A stretch of 64,000 nucleotides of DNA from Dolichospermum flos-aquae CCAP 1403/13F (GTDB lineage: Bacteria > Cyanobacteriota > Cyanobacteriia > Cyanobacteriales > Nostocaceae). Position numbers and translations under genes: made by a program. Position 1 is the stretch's first letter. Each line of letters begins with the position of its first letter. Where the stretch lies: NCBI RefSeq assembly GCF_012516395.1, contig NZ_CP051206.1, forward strand, positions 3,454,501-3,518,500, read 5' to 3'. The notes under the pieces are model-generated. The model was not told the origin of the DNA. It made no database searches and was given only the letters and a program-made list of their open reading frames with translations. Below, piece after piece: positions 1 to 9,429 of this stretch.

Positions 1-1
1 G

Positions 2-917
2 AAACCAGCAATTAAAAATGATAGTAAAAGAATTAAATTACCGTCAATTGGCTGGGTACGTTTAGCAGAACCTTTACCGATTACAGTAACTCATAATTGC
101 GTGATTTCTAGACAGGCTGATAAATGGTTTATTTCTGTTAAATACGAAGTTGAAAAACCTCCTATACTTGCAGACAGACCGACCATTGGTGTTGACATTG
201 GTATCAAAGAATTAGCAGTTTGCAGTAATGGTGAAGTATTCGAGAATCCTAAAGCCTACCGCCATAAGAGTAAACGCATGAAACGTTTACAGCGTAGTGT
301 GAGCAGGAAAATTAAAGGCTCTAATAACCGTAAAAAAGCTGTGAGAAAATTAGCTAAATTACACGCCAAAGTTTCTAATATTCGCCAGGATTCTATTCAC
401 AAATTAACCTACTATCTAGCTAAAAACCACAGCATAATTAAGATAGAAGATTTGCACGTTAAGGCATTTTTGAAGAACCACAAATTAGCAGGTGCAATTG
501 CAGATTGTGGGATGTATGAATTTAAAAGGCAATTAGAGTACAAAACTGAGAAATTCGGGAGTGAACTAATCCTTGTGGATAGGTTCTTTCCTAGTTCCCA
601 AATATGCTCTAACTGCGGTAATCATCGTCATAAAATGCCATTAAAAAACCGCGTTTATATTTGTCCTGATTGTGGCTATAAAGCTGACAGGGACTTAAAT
701 GCAGCGCGTAATATTGACCGATGGTTTGTGGATATTTTTATCCCTGTAGCGTAGCGGTTCCTTTTAGGAACTACGGTCAGAAACGGTAAGTTCTACCGAG
801 ATTGCCTGTGGAGCGGAAAAACCTCTTAGAAGCCATTCTCAGACCGTGATTAAACAGGAAATAAGCACTAAGGTTATCGCTGTCCAGATGTGTCTAGACT
901 TTGGTAATTTTGGGTAA
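2..917 (+). pseudogene. tnpB: TnpB-family (IS200/IS605 OrfB) nuclease gene, 5' cut by window edge, 3' end frameshifted
   Basis: The frame is open from base 2, so the gene starts left of the window; the GTG at 101 is internal. The RuvC-like acidic residues typical of TnpB are present (Asp in GVDIGIKELA, Glu in IKIEDLHV, Asp in ADRDLNAARN), as is a zinc ribbon (CSNC and CPDC pairs). TnpB proteins are RNA-guided nucleases carried by IS200/IS605 elements. The main frame stops at 752-754 right after DRWFVDIF. The missing tail (QTVIKQEISTKV and onward) can be read in another frame from 768 to the stop at 915-917, so the 3' end is frameshifted beside a small hairpin at 750-775. No tnpA is visible. 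The catalytic core looks intact, so limited activity cannot be excluded. Confidence 0.8.
750..775. repeat. Small palindrome at the tnpB frameshift
   Basis: GTTCC and GGAAC arms flank a TTTTA loop, extended by CGTAG and CTACG. It lies exactly where the tnpB frame is lost, which fits insertion of a small dispersed repeat. Palindromes with related GCTACG/CGTAGC arms recur in the window, for example near 22994. Confidence 0.6.
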
Positions 918-1024
918 GTTTTATAGAACGGATATCTCTCTAGATAATCTGCTAATATCAAACAGCTACCCTAACATCCAATCACGCTTCTGCAAAAAAT
1001 CACCACTGGATAGGGAAAATTGTT

Positions 1025-3364
1025 ATGAACAGCAAAAACCCCATGTTCTCAAATCTGGCTTTAAAAAGTGCCATTTTCTTGTCACCCTTACTGCTATCAA
1101 CGGCTTTTATCAGTGGTTATTCTGTACCATCTGCTACTGCTCAGGTACTATCAAATCAGGAACGGGAAGAATTAGCGCGACTGCGACAAGAAACCAGAAC
1201 TCAAAAACAAGTTCAATCTGATTTTGAACGGGCTTTTACTCGCACGAATACTTTGCTTAATATCTGGTTGACTATTTTAAGTTTATTTCCTGTGGCCTTA
1301 ATTGCCATGTTATGGTTTTTTCGTCGAGCAGTAATTAGAGAAATTGTCGAACGAGCAATGCAGCAAATTCAAGGAATTGAAAATTTGCAAACTCAATTAA
1401 CTACGGTTCAAGCAGAAGCAAAAAAACTGATTCAAGCATCTAAAAATACTACTCAAGAATTAGCACAGGAAGTTAATACACTTAAACAAAAGATTCATGG
1501 TGAGGAAGAAAATTTATCTATTCTTTTATCTGATTTACCTAAATCAAAACAAGAGTTTTTAACAGCTTTGGAAATTGAAGTTAAATCTGCTCAAGAGAAT
1601 ATTAGTAATTTAGAGTTTAGATTAAATACTCAACTAGAACAATTAACCTTATCTGCTCAACAGCAAAAAATTACAATTGACAATATCAAAAAGTTAGAAT
1701 TTCAGTTATTTTCTCAATTTACCCAACTCAAGTCAGAAGTAGAAAATCAAAAAGATATCGCTGTTAGTGATATTGAACAATCTCGCGCTGATTTGATATC
1801 TCAATTTCAAGAGTTAGAGTCGGAAACTCAACAAGAGAAATTTCATACTGTTGAGAATTTAGGGAAATTACAATCAGAATTTAATAATGAATTATCTCAA
1901 TTTCAATTAGATGTTAAAAATCAAAAAGATATAGTTATAGGTAATATCGAAAACCTGAATAATATATTTAAGTCAGACATTACTGAATTAAAAACTGATA
2001 CCCAAGTTCAAAAATATCAATTACTTGAGGATTTTGGTAAATTACAAAGCGAATTTTCTCAGCAACTTACAGAATTACAAAATAATGCTCAACAACGACA
2101 ACAGCAAATTATTGAGAATTTAGAAAAGTCGGGTGGAGAATTTACATCTCAGTTTTCCGGTTTACAAAATGACGTGCGAAAACAGCAAGTTACTATTCTC
2201 GAAAATTTGCAAAAGTTGGAAATTGAATTTTCTCAGCAACTTACAGAATTACAAAATAATGCTCAACAACGACAACAGCAAATTATTGAGAATTTAGAAA
2301 AGTCGGGTGGAGAATTTACATCTCAGTTTTCCGGTTTACAAAATGATGTGCAAAAACAGCAAGTTACTATTCTGGAAAATTTGCAAAAGTTGGAAATTGA
2401 ATTTTCTCAGCAACTTACAGAATTACAAAATAATGCTCAACAACGACAACAGCAAATTATTGAGAATTTAGAAAAGTCGGGTGGAGAATTTACATCTCAG
2501 TTTTCCGGTTTACAAAATGATGTGCAAAAACAGCAAGTTACTATTCTGGAAAATTTGCAAAAGTTGGAAATTGATGCTCAACAATGTAAAGATATAATTC
2601 TCAAAGAGTTAGCGGAAATTACACCTACTCCAACACCAGAAAAAGCACCAGAACCATTACAACCAGAAGTTTCTATTGATGATTATATCAAACAAGCAGA
2701 AATACTATTTTTAGAAAAACGCCATGAAGATGCTTTAGCTATTTACGAACAACTCATTAAAATTCAACCTGAAAATCCAGAAAATTGGCTAAAACGGGGG
2801 ATAATTCTCAATCGTCTAAAACGCTATAAAGATGCTATAGCTTCCTATAATCAAGCCATTAAAATCAATCCTGAATATCATCAAGCTTGGTGTGATATTG
2901 GTGTGGCTTGTGGAAATCTAGGAAAACATCAAGAGGCTTTTAACTGTTTTGATAAAGCTACTAAAATTAAACCTGATGATGGAGTTGCTTGGGTAAATCG
3001 TGGTTTATCTTTGCTAGAATTAGAACGTTATGAAGATGCAGTTACTTCTTTTGATAAAGCTTTAGAATTTCAACCCAATTCTCCTAAAGTCTGGGATAAA
3101 CGGGGTTACACTTTGGTAATGTTGGGAGAAGATGATCAAGCAATTATCAGTTTTGATAAAGCATTAGAAATTAAATCTGATTATCCTAGCGCATATTATC
3201 ATAAAGCTGCCTGTTATGCACTCCAAAGAAAGGTGGAATTAGCTTTGGAAAATCTGCAAAAAGCTATGGAATTTAATCCCAGTTATCGAGAAGATGCTGC
3301 AACTGATATTGATTTTGATGACATTAAAAATGAGCCAGATTTTCAAACATTAATTCAAGGTTGA
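1025..3364 (+). CDS. Membrane-anchored coiled-coil protein with C-terminal TPR domain
   Basis: The 779-residue protein begins with a hydrophobic segment that may be a signal peptide (about residues 12-38, ending near SATAQ). A second clear membrane segment lies around residues 78-97. A long Gln/Glu/Lys-rich coiled coil follows (about 105-530) and contains three near-identical 58-residue units. A linker rich in Pro and Thr (TPTPTPEKAPEPLQPE) leads to about six TPR motifs (about 550-750). The end (DIDFDDIKNEPDFQTLI) is a common finish of cyanobacterial TPR proteins. The role is unknown; the layout suggests a membrane-tethered scaffold. The ATG at 1025 has AGGGA about 8 bases upstream. A hairpin follows the stop. 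Confidence 0.85.
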   Translation: MNSKNPMFSNLALKSAIFLSPLLLSTAFISGYSVPSATAQVLSNQEREELARLRQETRTQKQVQSDFERAFTRTNTLLNIWLTILSLFPVALIAMLWFFRRAVIREIVERAMQQIQGIENLQTQLTTVQAEAKKLIQASKNTTQELAQEVNTLKQKIHGEEENLSILLSDLPKSKQEFLTALEIEVKSAQENISNLEFRLNTQLEQLTLSAQQQKITIDNIKKLEFQLFSQFTQLKSEVENQKDIAVSDIEQSRADLISQFQELESETQQEKFHTVENLGKLQSEFNNELSQFQLDVKNQKDIVIGNIENLNNIFKSDITELKTDTQVQKYQLLEDFGKLQSEFSQQLTELQNNAQQRQQQIIENLEKSGGEFTSQFSGLQNDVRKQQVTILENLQKLEIEFSQQLTELQNNAQQRQQQIIENLEKSGGEFTSQFSGLQNDVQKQQVTILENLQKLEIEFSQQLTELQNNAQQRQQQIIENLEKSGGEFTSQFSGLQNDVQKQQVTILENLQKLEIDAQQCKDIILKELAEITPTPTPEKAPEPLQPEVSIDDYIKQAEILFLEKRHEDALAIYEQLIKIQPENPENWLKRGIILNRLKRYKDAIASYNQAIKINPEYHQAWCDIGVACGNLGKHQEAFNCFDKATKIKPDDGVAWVNRGLSLLELERYEDAVTSFDKALEFQPNSPKVWDKRGYTLVMLGEDDQAIISFDKALEIKSDYPSAYYHKAACYALQRKVELALENLQKAMEFNPSYREDAATDIDFDDIKNEPDFQTLIQG
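2051..2572 (+). repeat. Three direct 174-bp tandem repeats inside the coiled-coil gene
   Basis: Units start at 2051, 2225 and 2399, each opening GAATTTTCTCAGCAACTTAC and coding for 58 residues. They differ by only a few bases, so the expansion is recent or kept homogeneous by gene conversion. The length is a multiple of three and preserves frame. Confidence 0.95.
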
Positions 3365-3391
3365 TATTAGGAAACCTAAATTATTAAACTT

Positions 3392-3422
3392 TGTGTTGGG
3401 TTTCCTTGCGTCAACCCAACCT
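3392..3422. terminator. Hairpin between convergent genes
   Basis: GTTGGGT and ACCCAAC-type arms surround TTCCTTGCGTCA, with T-rich DNA on the right. It sits between two convergent genes and could terminate both. The motif is also a common cyanobacterial intergenic palindrome. Confidence 0.55.
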
Positions 3423-3435
3423 ACAGTTTTTGATT

Positions 3436-3858
3436 TTAATAATCTTCATCATCATATATATTATCTATACAATCGCATTCATAATTACCTTTGATTTCTT
3501 GATTAAAAAATTCACCAATGGAATCTGCTGATTGAAAATCTTCCCAAGTTTCTGCTTCTACATCAAAATATTGGTAAACTTCACCACTTTGGAATTCTAC
3601 TTGCAAAATTTGTGAATCAGCATCATAACCAATTGCATAAGCTACAGAAGAATTAACAGGTAGCATGGGAATTTCTTCTTCTGCGGGTACAGTATCAGAA
3701 ATTATCTCATTTAGTTGTTTTAAGCCTTCGTAAGCCTCTACTGGTGCGGAAATTTGCATTAATTCAAACTCGTTGCCTCTGTCGAGTAATAATTGCAAAT
3801 ATCCCTCAGAGTGAGAAATTGCCAATAAACTGCTTAAATCCATTTTAGATAGCTTCAT
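3436..3858 (-). CDS. KTSC-domain protein of unknown function
   Basis: The C-terminal half resembles the KTSC domain: SSVAYAIGYDADSQILQVEF, then SGEVYQYFDV, and A-x-S-x-GEFFNQEIKGNYEC. This short domain is found alone or near the C-terminus of some lysyl-tRNA synthetases, and its function is not settled. A longer frame opens at 3939, but the ATG at 3858 (MKLSKMDLSS) has GGGAG about 7 bases upstream and is preferred, giving 140 residues. The C-terminus is acidic (DDEDY). It is transcribed away from the HMA gene and convergent with the TPR gene. Confidence 0.75.
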   Translation of the reverse strand: MKLSKMDLSSLLAISHSEGYLQLLLDRGNEFELMQISAPVEAYEGLKQLNEIISDTVPAEEEIPMLPVNSSVAYAIGYDADSQILQVEFQSGEVYQYFDVEAETWEDFQSADSIGEFFNQEIKGNYECDCIDNIYDDEDY

Positions 3859-4127
3859 TGCTTTACTCCCTAGAGGTAGATGACATTGAGAACCAAATTT
3901 ATATAGTACGAAGTTACTACATTCGTGTTTGGCTGTCAACTACCACAGGAAATTGGTGGAAATCTACCCTGCGGTACTAGCTTTTCTGGCGCAAAAAATC
4001 AACAATTGTTCTTTCTTGACTAATTAATCTAGAAGATTTAAGATATACTTTCTTTTAAAGCATAATGCAGTTAGTTAAGACGCATATTTTTGTGACTTTT
4101 AATTGAGTTCCCACTCATTTTTTACCT

Positions 4128-4322
4128 ATGACAATCACACTGACTATTCCCGGAATGGCTTGTTCTGCTTGTGCTAGTAATATAACCAAGGCAGTTAAAG
4201 CTATTGATACTAATGCTATTGTGGAAGCTGATACCAAAACCAAGTTTGTCAATGTAGATACTCAAGCTTCAGAAACTGCTATTAAAGAAGCTTTGACTGC
4301 TGCTGGTTATCCTCCTGCTTAA
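4128..4322 (+). CDS. Heavy-metal-associated (HMA) protein, probable copper chaperone
   Basis: A 64-residue single-domain protein with the metal-binding loop GMACSACASNI; Cys12 and Cys15 are the expected ligands of an Atx1/CopZ-type chaperone. The family hands Cu(I) to P-type ATPases; in cyanobacteria these feed plastocyanin and cytochrome oxidase. The length matches the family, and the C-terminal AAGYPPA fits the usual last helix. No copper ATPase or CopY-type operator is visible nearby. A strong hairpin terminator follows, so it is likely monocistronic. Copper specificity is inferred; zinc or another soft metal is possible. Confidence 0.85.
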   Translation: MTITLTIPGMACSACASNITKAVKAIDTNAIVEADTKTKFVNVDTQASETAIKEALTAAGYPPA

Positions 4323-4327
4323 AATCA

Positions 4328-4360
4328 AATCCCCGACTTCTTTGAGAAGTCGGGGATTTT
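4328..4360 (+). terminator. Rho-independent terminator after the HMA gene (dispersed hairpin family, copy 1)
   Basis: Arms ATCCCCGACTTC and GAAGTCGGGGAT with a TTTGA loop, followed by TTTTGTT. The same stem occurs at 7312 and 57745. Confidence 0.85.
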
Positions 4361-4660
4361 GTTATTTCGGCTGAATATGATGGGAAATTTGGAAATTATT
4401 TGTCCTTCTGTTTTCATTTTGAAAAGTTATTTTAGATGCAATTAATCAATCAGATTTATAGATTGTTTTCAAGAATCTAGCCTTTTTATATAAGTTGTAA
4501 ATTGACTATTTTTCGATATTGGATAGTATTTGTGCGAATTGCGTCACAATATGTTAGAATTATAGCAAAATATGACAACTATTCAAAGTTAATTTGACAT
4601 AATTTTGTCTTTTGTCAAGTTGAAGCCTAAAATCTACATTTTTTTGGAGTTTTCGAGTTT
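4361..4660. other. Leader region of gyrA
   Basis: AT-rich 300-bp stretch without a credible ORF. It holds a short inverted repeat (TTGACA about 4596, TGTCAA about 4614) and a -10-like TTAGAATTAT near 4554. GGAG lies about 11 bases before the gyrA ATG. These are weak signals, and no supercoiling-sensitive promoter can be claimed. Confidence 0.35.
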
Positions 4661-7294
4661 ATGACAACCTCACAGGAGAGGATTATCCCGACGGATTTGC
4701 GAGGTGAAATGTCGCGGTCTTATCTAGAATACGCCATGAGCGTCATTGTAGGTCGGGCGCTGCCAGATGCTAGGGATGGTCTCAAACCTGTGCATCGTCG
4801 CATCCTCTATGCCATGCACGAACTGGGTTTACTACATGATCGCCCTTTCAGGAAATGCGCCCGTGTGGTCGGGGAAGTTTTGGGTAAATATCACCCCCAC
4901 GGTGATACAGCAGTGTATGATGCTTTGGTGCGGATGGCGCAGGATTTCTCCATGCGATCGCCTCTCATCAGTGGACATGGTAACTTTGGTTCAGTGGATA
5001 ATGATCCGCCGGCGGCAATGCGGTACACAGAATGTCGTCTGCACGCCCTAACCAGTGTAGCCCTCCTCCAGGATATTGAAGCCGAAACCGTAGACTTTGC
5101 CGATAACTTCGATGGTTCTCAACAAGAACCCACAGTTTTACCCTCCCGCATTCCTCAACTTCTCCTCAATGGTTCTTCGGGGATTGCTGTGGGAATGGCC
5201 ACAAATATTCCTCCGCACAACTTGGGAGAATTGATTGATGGATTAGTGGCACTAATTCACAATCCCGAAATAACTGACATTCAGTTAATGCAGTATATTC
5301 ACGGTCCCGACTTCCCGACTGGGGCGCAGATATTGGGAGTCACTGGCATTAAAGAAGCTTATACCACTGGACGCGGTTCAATTACCATGCGGGGTGTGGC
5401 TAATATTGAAACCATTACCCAACGCAACCGTCCCGAACGGGAAGCAATTATCATCACCGAATTGCCTTACCAAACCAATAAAGCGGCATTAATTGAAAAA
5501 ATTGCCGAATTGGTGAATGATAAACGCATTGAGGGCATTTCCGATATCCGGGACGAGAGCGATCGTGACGGCATGAGAATTGTCATAGAATTAAAACGTG
5601 ATGCCTATCCCCGCGTCGTTTTAAACAATCTTTATAAACAAACCCCTTTACAGTCTAACTTTGGGGCGAATATGTTGGCACTGGTCAACAGTGAACCCCA
5701 AACCCTGAACCTCAAACGTTTCCTCAGCGTCTTCCTAGATTTCCGCATTCTCTCCATTGAACGCCGGACTCGCTACGAACTCAGGAAAGCCCAGGAACGA
5801 GATCACCTATTACAAGGCTTATTAATTGCCCTATCACGATTAGATGCAATTATTGTTTTAATTCGTCATGCACCGGACGCACCCACAGCCAAAGGTGAGT
5901 TAATTACCACCTACGGACTGTCGGAAGTGCAAGCAGACGCAATTTTGCAAATGCAACTACGGCGGTTAACAGCATTAGAAGCCGATAAAATTCGCCTCGA
6001 ACACGACGATTTACAAGTTAAAATTAGCGATTTAGAGGATATTTTAGCTAGACGGGAACGGGTGCTAGAAATCATTGAAACGGAAATTAGTCAAATTAAA
6101 ACCAGCTTTGCCACACCCAGGAGAACAGTAATTACTCATGGGGAAGGAGACATAGATGATATTGATTTAATTGCCAATGAAAAGGCGATTATTCTAGTAA
6201 CAGAACAAGGTTACATCAAACGGATGCCCGTCAACACCTTTGAATCCCAAAGTCGGGCTACCAGAGGTAAAGCGGGGGCAAAAGTCAAAGATGATGATAC
6301 CATTGAGCATTTTTTGACCTGCTGCGACCATGATAGTATCTTATTCTTTAGCGATCGCGGAGTCGTGTATTGCCTGAGAGCATATCAAATTCCCGTCAGT
6401 TCGCGCACCAGTCGGGGGACACCGATTGTACAAATGTTGCCCATTCCCAAAGAAGAAAAAATTACCTCTATTGTCCCCGTAGACGAATTTAGCAGCGAAG
6501 AATATCTCGTCATGCTCACCAAAGGCGGTAACATCAAAAAAACCGTCCTGGAAGCATTTAGCCACATTCGCGCCAACGGATTAATTGCCATATCCTTAGA
6601 AGAAGGCGACCAACTGCGCTGGGTGAGAAGAGCTAGAGTAGAAGACAGCATCATTATCGGTTCACGTCAAGGTATGGCCATTCACTTCCGCTGTACTCAT
6701 GATCAACTGCGTCCCTTGGGTAGAGCCACTCGTGGTGTAAAATCCATGAAACTCAAGAACAAAGACGAACTCATCGGTATGGACATCCTTCCTGCGGCTA
6801 TTCTTGATACCTTAGCTACTGTCATAGAAGGGGAAAGCGAAGAAATCGAAGAAACCGCAGAAATTGAAGAAATTGTAGAAACCGCAGAAATTGCCGAAAT
6901 CGAAAATAGCGAGGAAATTGTAGAAGTCAGCAACGCCAACAGTACCGGACCTTGGGTATTAGTGATTACCATGGGCGGTTATGGCAAACGCGTTCCCGTT
7001 TCTCAATTTCGACTGCAAAACCGTGCTGGTCAAGGTTTAATGGCCACCAAATTCAAAAACCGCAAAACCAAAGACAAATTAGCCACCTTGCGAATTGTCA
7101 ACAGCGACGAAGAAATCATGATGGCCACCAATCGCGGTATCATTATTCGTCAAGCGGTCAATGCCATTTCTATTCAATCCAGATCAGCCACCGGAGTCAG
7201 AGTGCAACGTCTAGACGAAGATGATGCCATTACCGGAGTTGCAATTGTCCCCCCCGACACAGGTGATAATGGGGAGCTAGAAGAAGCAGAATAG
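4661..7294 (+). CDS. gyrA: DNA gyrase subunit A
   Basis: GyrA is the breakage-reunion subunit of gyrase, working with GyrB to introduce negative supercoils. The active-site Tyr122 lies in AAMRYTE, at the E. coli position. The quinolone-pocket segment [10 protein letters not shown] has Thr83 and Asp87. The C-terminal beta-pinwheel (about residues 505-860) wraps DNA. The place of the GyrA box reads [10 protein letters not shown] rather than the classical QRRGGKG, so the box is degenerate. An acidic stretch of about 40 residues (about 723-760, rich in EIEE/AEI units) is inserted between blades. The length (877) is normal. Degenerate-box type IIA A subunits can be topoisomerase IV-like, so a ParC-like role is the main alternative. 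Confidence 0.9.
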   Translation: MTTSQERIIPTDLRGEMSRSYLEYAMSVIVGRALPDARDGLKPVHRRILYAMHELGLLHDRPFRKCARVVGEVLGKYHPHGDTAVYDALVRMAQDFSMRSPLISGHGNFGSVDNDPPAAMRYTECRLHALTSVALLQDIEAETVDFADNFDGSQQEPTVLPSRIPQLLLNGSSGIAVGMATNIPPHNLGELIDGLVALIHNPEITDIQLMQYIHGPDFPTGAQILGVTGIKEAYTTGRGSITMRGVANIETITQRNRPEREAIIITELPYQTNKAALIEKIAELVNDKRIEGISDIRDESDRDGMRIVIELKRDAYPRVVLNNLYKQTPLQSNFGANMLALVNSEPQTLNLKRFLSVFLDFRILSIERRTRYELRKAQERDHLLQGLLIALSRLDAIIVLIRHAPDAPTAKGELITTYGLSEVQADAILQMQLRRLTALEADKIRLEHDDLQVKISDLEDILARRERVLEIIETEISQIKTSFATPRRTVITHGEGDIDDIDLIANEKAIILVTEQGYIKRMPVNTFESQSRATRGKAGAKVKDDDTIEHFLTCCDHDSILFFSDRGVVYCLRAYQIPVSSRTSRGTPIVQMLPIPKEEKITSIVPVDEFSSEEYLVMLTKGGNIKKTVLEAFSHIRANGLIAISLEEGDQLRWVRRARVEDSIIIGSRQGMAIHFRCTHDQLRPLGRATRGVKSMKLKNKDELIGMDILPAAILDTLATVIEGESEEIEETAEIEEIVETAEIAEIENSEEIVEVSNANSTGPWVLVITMGGYGKRVPVSQFRLQNRAGQGLMATKFKNRKTKDKLATLRIVNSDEEIMMATNRGIIIRQAVNAISIQSRSATGVRVQRLDEDDAITGVAIVPPDTGDNGELEEAE

Positions 7295-7311
7295 ACAATT
7301 AACAAGAAACA

Positions 7312-7343
7312 AGATCCCCGACTTCTTAGAGAAGTCGGGGATC
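7312..7343 (+). terminator. Terminator-type hairpin between gyrA and lnt (copy 2)
   Basis: Arms GATCCCCGACTTCT and AGAAGTCGGGGATC around a short AG-containing loop. There is no long T run here, so it may attenuate rather than fully stop transcription into lnt. Confidence 0.65.
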
Positions 7344-7380
7344 TGAATTCCTTCCTTTAGGTACTTTAGGACACAAGGAG

Positions 7381-8970
7381 ATGATCAAACTCGGACAGCA
7401 AAAGATTTCTAAATCCATTAAATATTATACCTTATCTTTTATCAGTGGCATATTCATGGGAACGACCGTTGCCCCTATTGGTGCATGGTTTCTAGCCTGG
7501 ATTGCCCTTGTACCCCTATGGATACTAATTATTAAATATACATCCAAAACAGATCCCCCTGCCCCCCGCCCCCTGCCCCTTGCCCTAATTTGGGGTATCG
7601 GTTATCACGGAGTTGCCTTGTCATGGATTACAGGGATTCATCCAATGGATTGGTTAGGTGTCCCCTGGTTGCCTAGTTTAATTATTACCCTCCTTTGTTG
7701 GGCATTTATTAGCCTTTGGGGGGGGATATTAGTCTCTGTTTGGGCAGCTTTAATGGTGCGTCTAGATAGGGGAAATCCTTGGTTGCGTGTTCTCATTGGT
7801 ACAGCCATTTGGTGTGGCTTAGAAAGCCTCTGGAGTGCAAGTCCTCTATGGTGGAGTTCTCTGGCTTACACTCAATCACCGCAAAATCTGGTAATTTTAC
7901 ATTTAGGACAGCTTTCTGGACCAAATACTGTAACAGCGGTAATTGTGGCGTTTAATGGTTTAATTGCGGAATATCTCACGCAATCTCTCTTAGAGATCCC
8001 TAAGGGTAGGCGCAAAGGCGCAAAGGAGGAGGGGAGTTTAGGGAAAGGTTTTGTCAATGGTTATTTAATTTTGGCTGTTTCGTTATTAATTATTTCTCAT
8101 TTTATCGGTTTTATTCTCTACACTGCACCCCTAAATTCAACCCCAAGTACGGCTTTGAAAATTGGCATTATTCAGGGTAATATTCCTAATAAAATTAAGG
8201 TTCTTCCTGAAGGTTTACGTCGGGCTATGACAGCTTACACTGAAGGATATTTAAGTTTAACTAATCAAGGTGTCCAAGCTGTTCTTACCCCGGAGGCTTC
8301 TATACCTATTTTTTCTCGTGATTTACTTCAAACTCCTTTATTCGCAGCTATTCGGGAAAAGGGTGTAATAGCTTGGATAGGTGCATTTGGTGAACAAGGA
8401 AGTAGTTATACAAATAGTTTATTTACGGTTCTTGGGAATGGGGCAATTACTAGCCGCTATGATAAATCTAAACTTGTGCCATTGGGAGAATATATTCCTT
8501 TTGAAAATATTTTAGGGGGAATTATTCAACGTCTATCACCGCTAGAAGCACACCAAGTTCCGGGTAAAGCCAAGCAAATTTTTAATACTCCTTTTGGAAG
8601 AGTAATTATTGGTATTTGTTATGAATCAGCTTTTGCGGAAAACTTCCGATATCAAGCTTCTATGGGGGGAAAATTTATGCTCAGTTCTTCCAATGATGCC
8701 CATTATACGGCAGCAATGGCAAATCAACATCATGCCCAGGATATCATGCGGGCAATTGAAACTGATAGATGGGCTGTGAGGGCAACAAATACAGGTTATT
8801 CGGCATTTATTAATCCCCATGGGCAAACTCTCTGGAAATCGGCTTATAACACCTATCAAACTCATGCAGAAACTATTTATCCTCGTCAAACTCAGACTTT
8901 ATATGTGCAGTGGGGTGATTGGTTGACCCCTTTATTGTTGCTTCTAAGTGCTTTAATTTGGCTTTTTTGA
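7381..8970 (+). CDS. lnt: Apolipoprotein N-acyltransferase
   Basis: Lnt transfers the third acyl chain to the N-terminal cysteine of lipoproteins at the inner membrane. The N-terminal half (about 1-250) carries several membrane segments, and the C-terminal half is a nitrilase-like domain. The expected catalytic triad is visible: Glu305 in TPEASIP, Lys362 in YDKSKLVPLGEYIP, and Cys413 in GICYESAF. A final membrane helix ends the protein. A basic segment at about residues 208-222 (GRRKGAKEEGSLGKG) is coded by GGCGCAAAGGCGCAAAGG, which looks like an intergenic repeat captured in frame. The ATG at 7381 has ACAAGGAG directly upstream, an unusually short spacing. The gene follows gyrA in the same direction. 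Confidence 0.9.
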   Translation: MIKLGQQKISKSIKYYTLSFISGIFMGTTVAPIGAWFLAWIALVPLWILIIKYTSKTDPPAPRPLPLALIWGIGYHGVALSWITGIHPMDWLGVPWLPSLIITLLCWAFISLWGGILVSVWAALMVRLDRGNPWLRVLIGTAIWCGLESLWSASPLWWSSLAYTQSPQNLVILHLGQLSGPNTVTAVIVAFNGLIAEYLTQSLLEIPKGRRKGAKEEGSLGKGFVNGYLILAVSLLIISHFIGFILYTAPLNSTPSTALKIGIIQGNIPNKIKVLPEGLRRAMTAYTEGYLSLTNQGVQAVLTPEASIPIFSRDLLQTPLFAAIREKGVIAWIGAFGEQGSSYTNSLFTVLGNGAITSRYDKSKLVPLGEYIPFENILGGIIQRLSPLEAHQVPGKAKQIFNTPFGRVIIGICYESAFAENFRYQASMGGKFMLSSSNDAHYTAAMANQHHAQDIMRAIETDRWAVRATNTGYSAFINPHGQTLWKSAYNTYQTHAETIYPRQTQTLYVQWGDWLTPLLLLLSALIWLF

Positions 8971-9075
8971 TTTCCTCTCTACTGTATTTTCCTCTCCCAA
9001 TAGAAAGTGGTCTGAAAATAGAAGTATTTGCTTGCTGCCTAAGAGGATGTTTGAAAAGTTTTGAATGTATAAATT

Positions 9076-9164
9076 GACCCCTCTCCAAACCTCTCCCCGA
9101 CGCGGGGAGAGGCTTTGAAAACCCCATTCCCTGGTAGGGAAGGGGGGCAGGGGGGTTAGGTTTT
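9076..9164. repeat. Dispersed GC-rich intergenic repeat with hairpin
   Basis: Contains CCTCTCCCC and GGGGAGAGG arms (9090-9112) and a C/G-rich tail. Such sequences are common between cyanobacterial genes. It lies between convergent genes and may act as a bidirectional terminator. Minus-strand ORFs across it are repeat artefacts. Confidence 0.6.
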
Positions 9165-9179
9165 TGGAGATTATGGGTT

Positions 9180-9398
9180 TCATCTGATACTTTCCAAACA
9201 ACCTCTAAGACTATCATTTAAACTATCATCTATTTTTTTGCGGAGTGATGATAAAAACATTATGTCATTTCCTAGATCAGAAACTTCATCTTCATATTCA
9301 TCCAAGTCTTCAATTTGATTAATTCTTTCTTGGTATTTTACCATCAAATTATCAACAGCTTCGATCATAAATTTGATGTCTTTAAATGATAAATCCAT
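9180..9398 (-). CDS. Small acidic helical protein, candidate Tsi2-like antidote
   Basis: A 72-residue, strongly acidic, predicted all-helical protein (MDLSFKDIKF start; NQIEDLDEYEDEVSDL in the middle). Its ATG has AAGGA 7 bases upstream. It lies 31 bp downstream of the Tse2-like gene on the same strand. Its length, acidity and pattern (M-D/N-L start, I..V near residues 12-15, acidic turn, then a second helix) resemble what I recall of Tsi2, the 77-residue immunity protein of the Pseudomonas toxin Tse2, and the gene order toxin-antidote is the same. The similarity is judged by eye and identity is low. It could simply be an unrelated small protein. Confidence 0.55.
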   Translation of the reverse strand: MDLSFKDIKFMIEAVDNLMVKYQERINQIEDLDEYEDEVSDLGNDIMFLSSLRKKIDDSLNDSLRGCLESIR

Positions 9399-9429
9399 AG
9401 CTAATTCCTTCTAGATATGATTGTCACTA

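Noticed and set aside
901..1221. 106-codon plus-strand ORF
   Set aside because: Overlaps the better supported TPR gene and shows no family features.
6341..6972. Minus-strand ORFs inside gyrA
   Set aside because: Shadows of the gyrA reading frame.
8873..9217. Two minus-strand ORFs over the GC-rich repeat
   Set aside because: Composed of repeat sequence (PLPPFPTREW-type peptides) that is common translated noise in cyanobacterial genomes.
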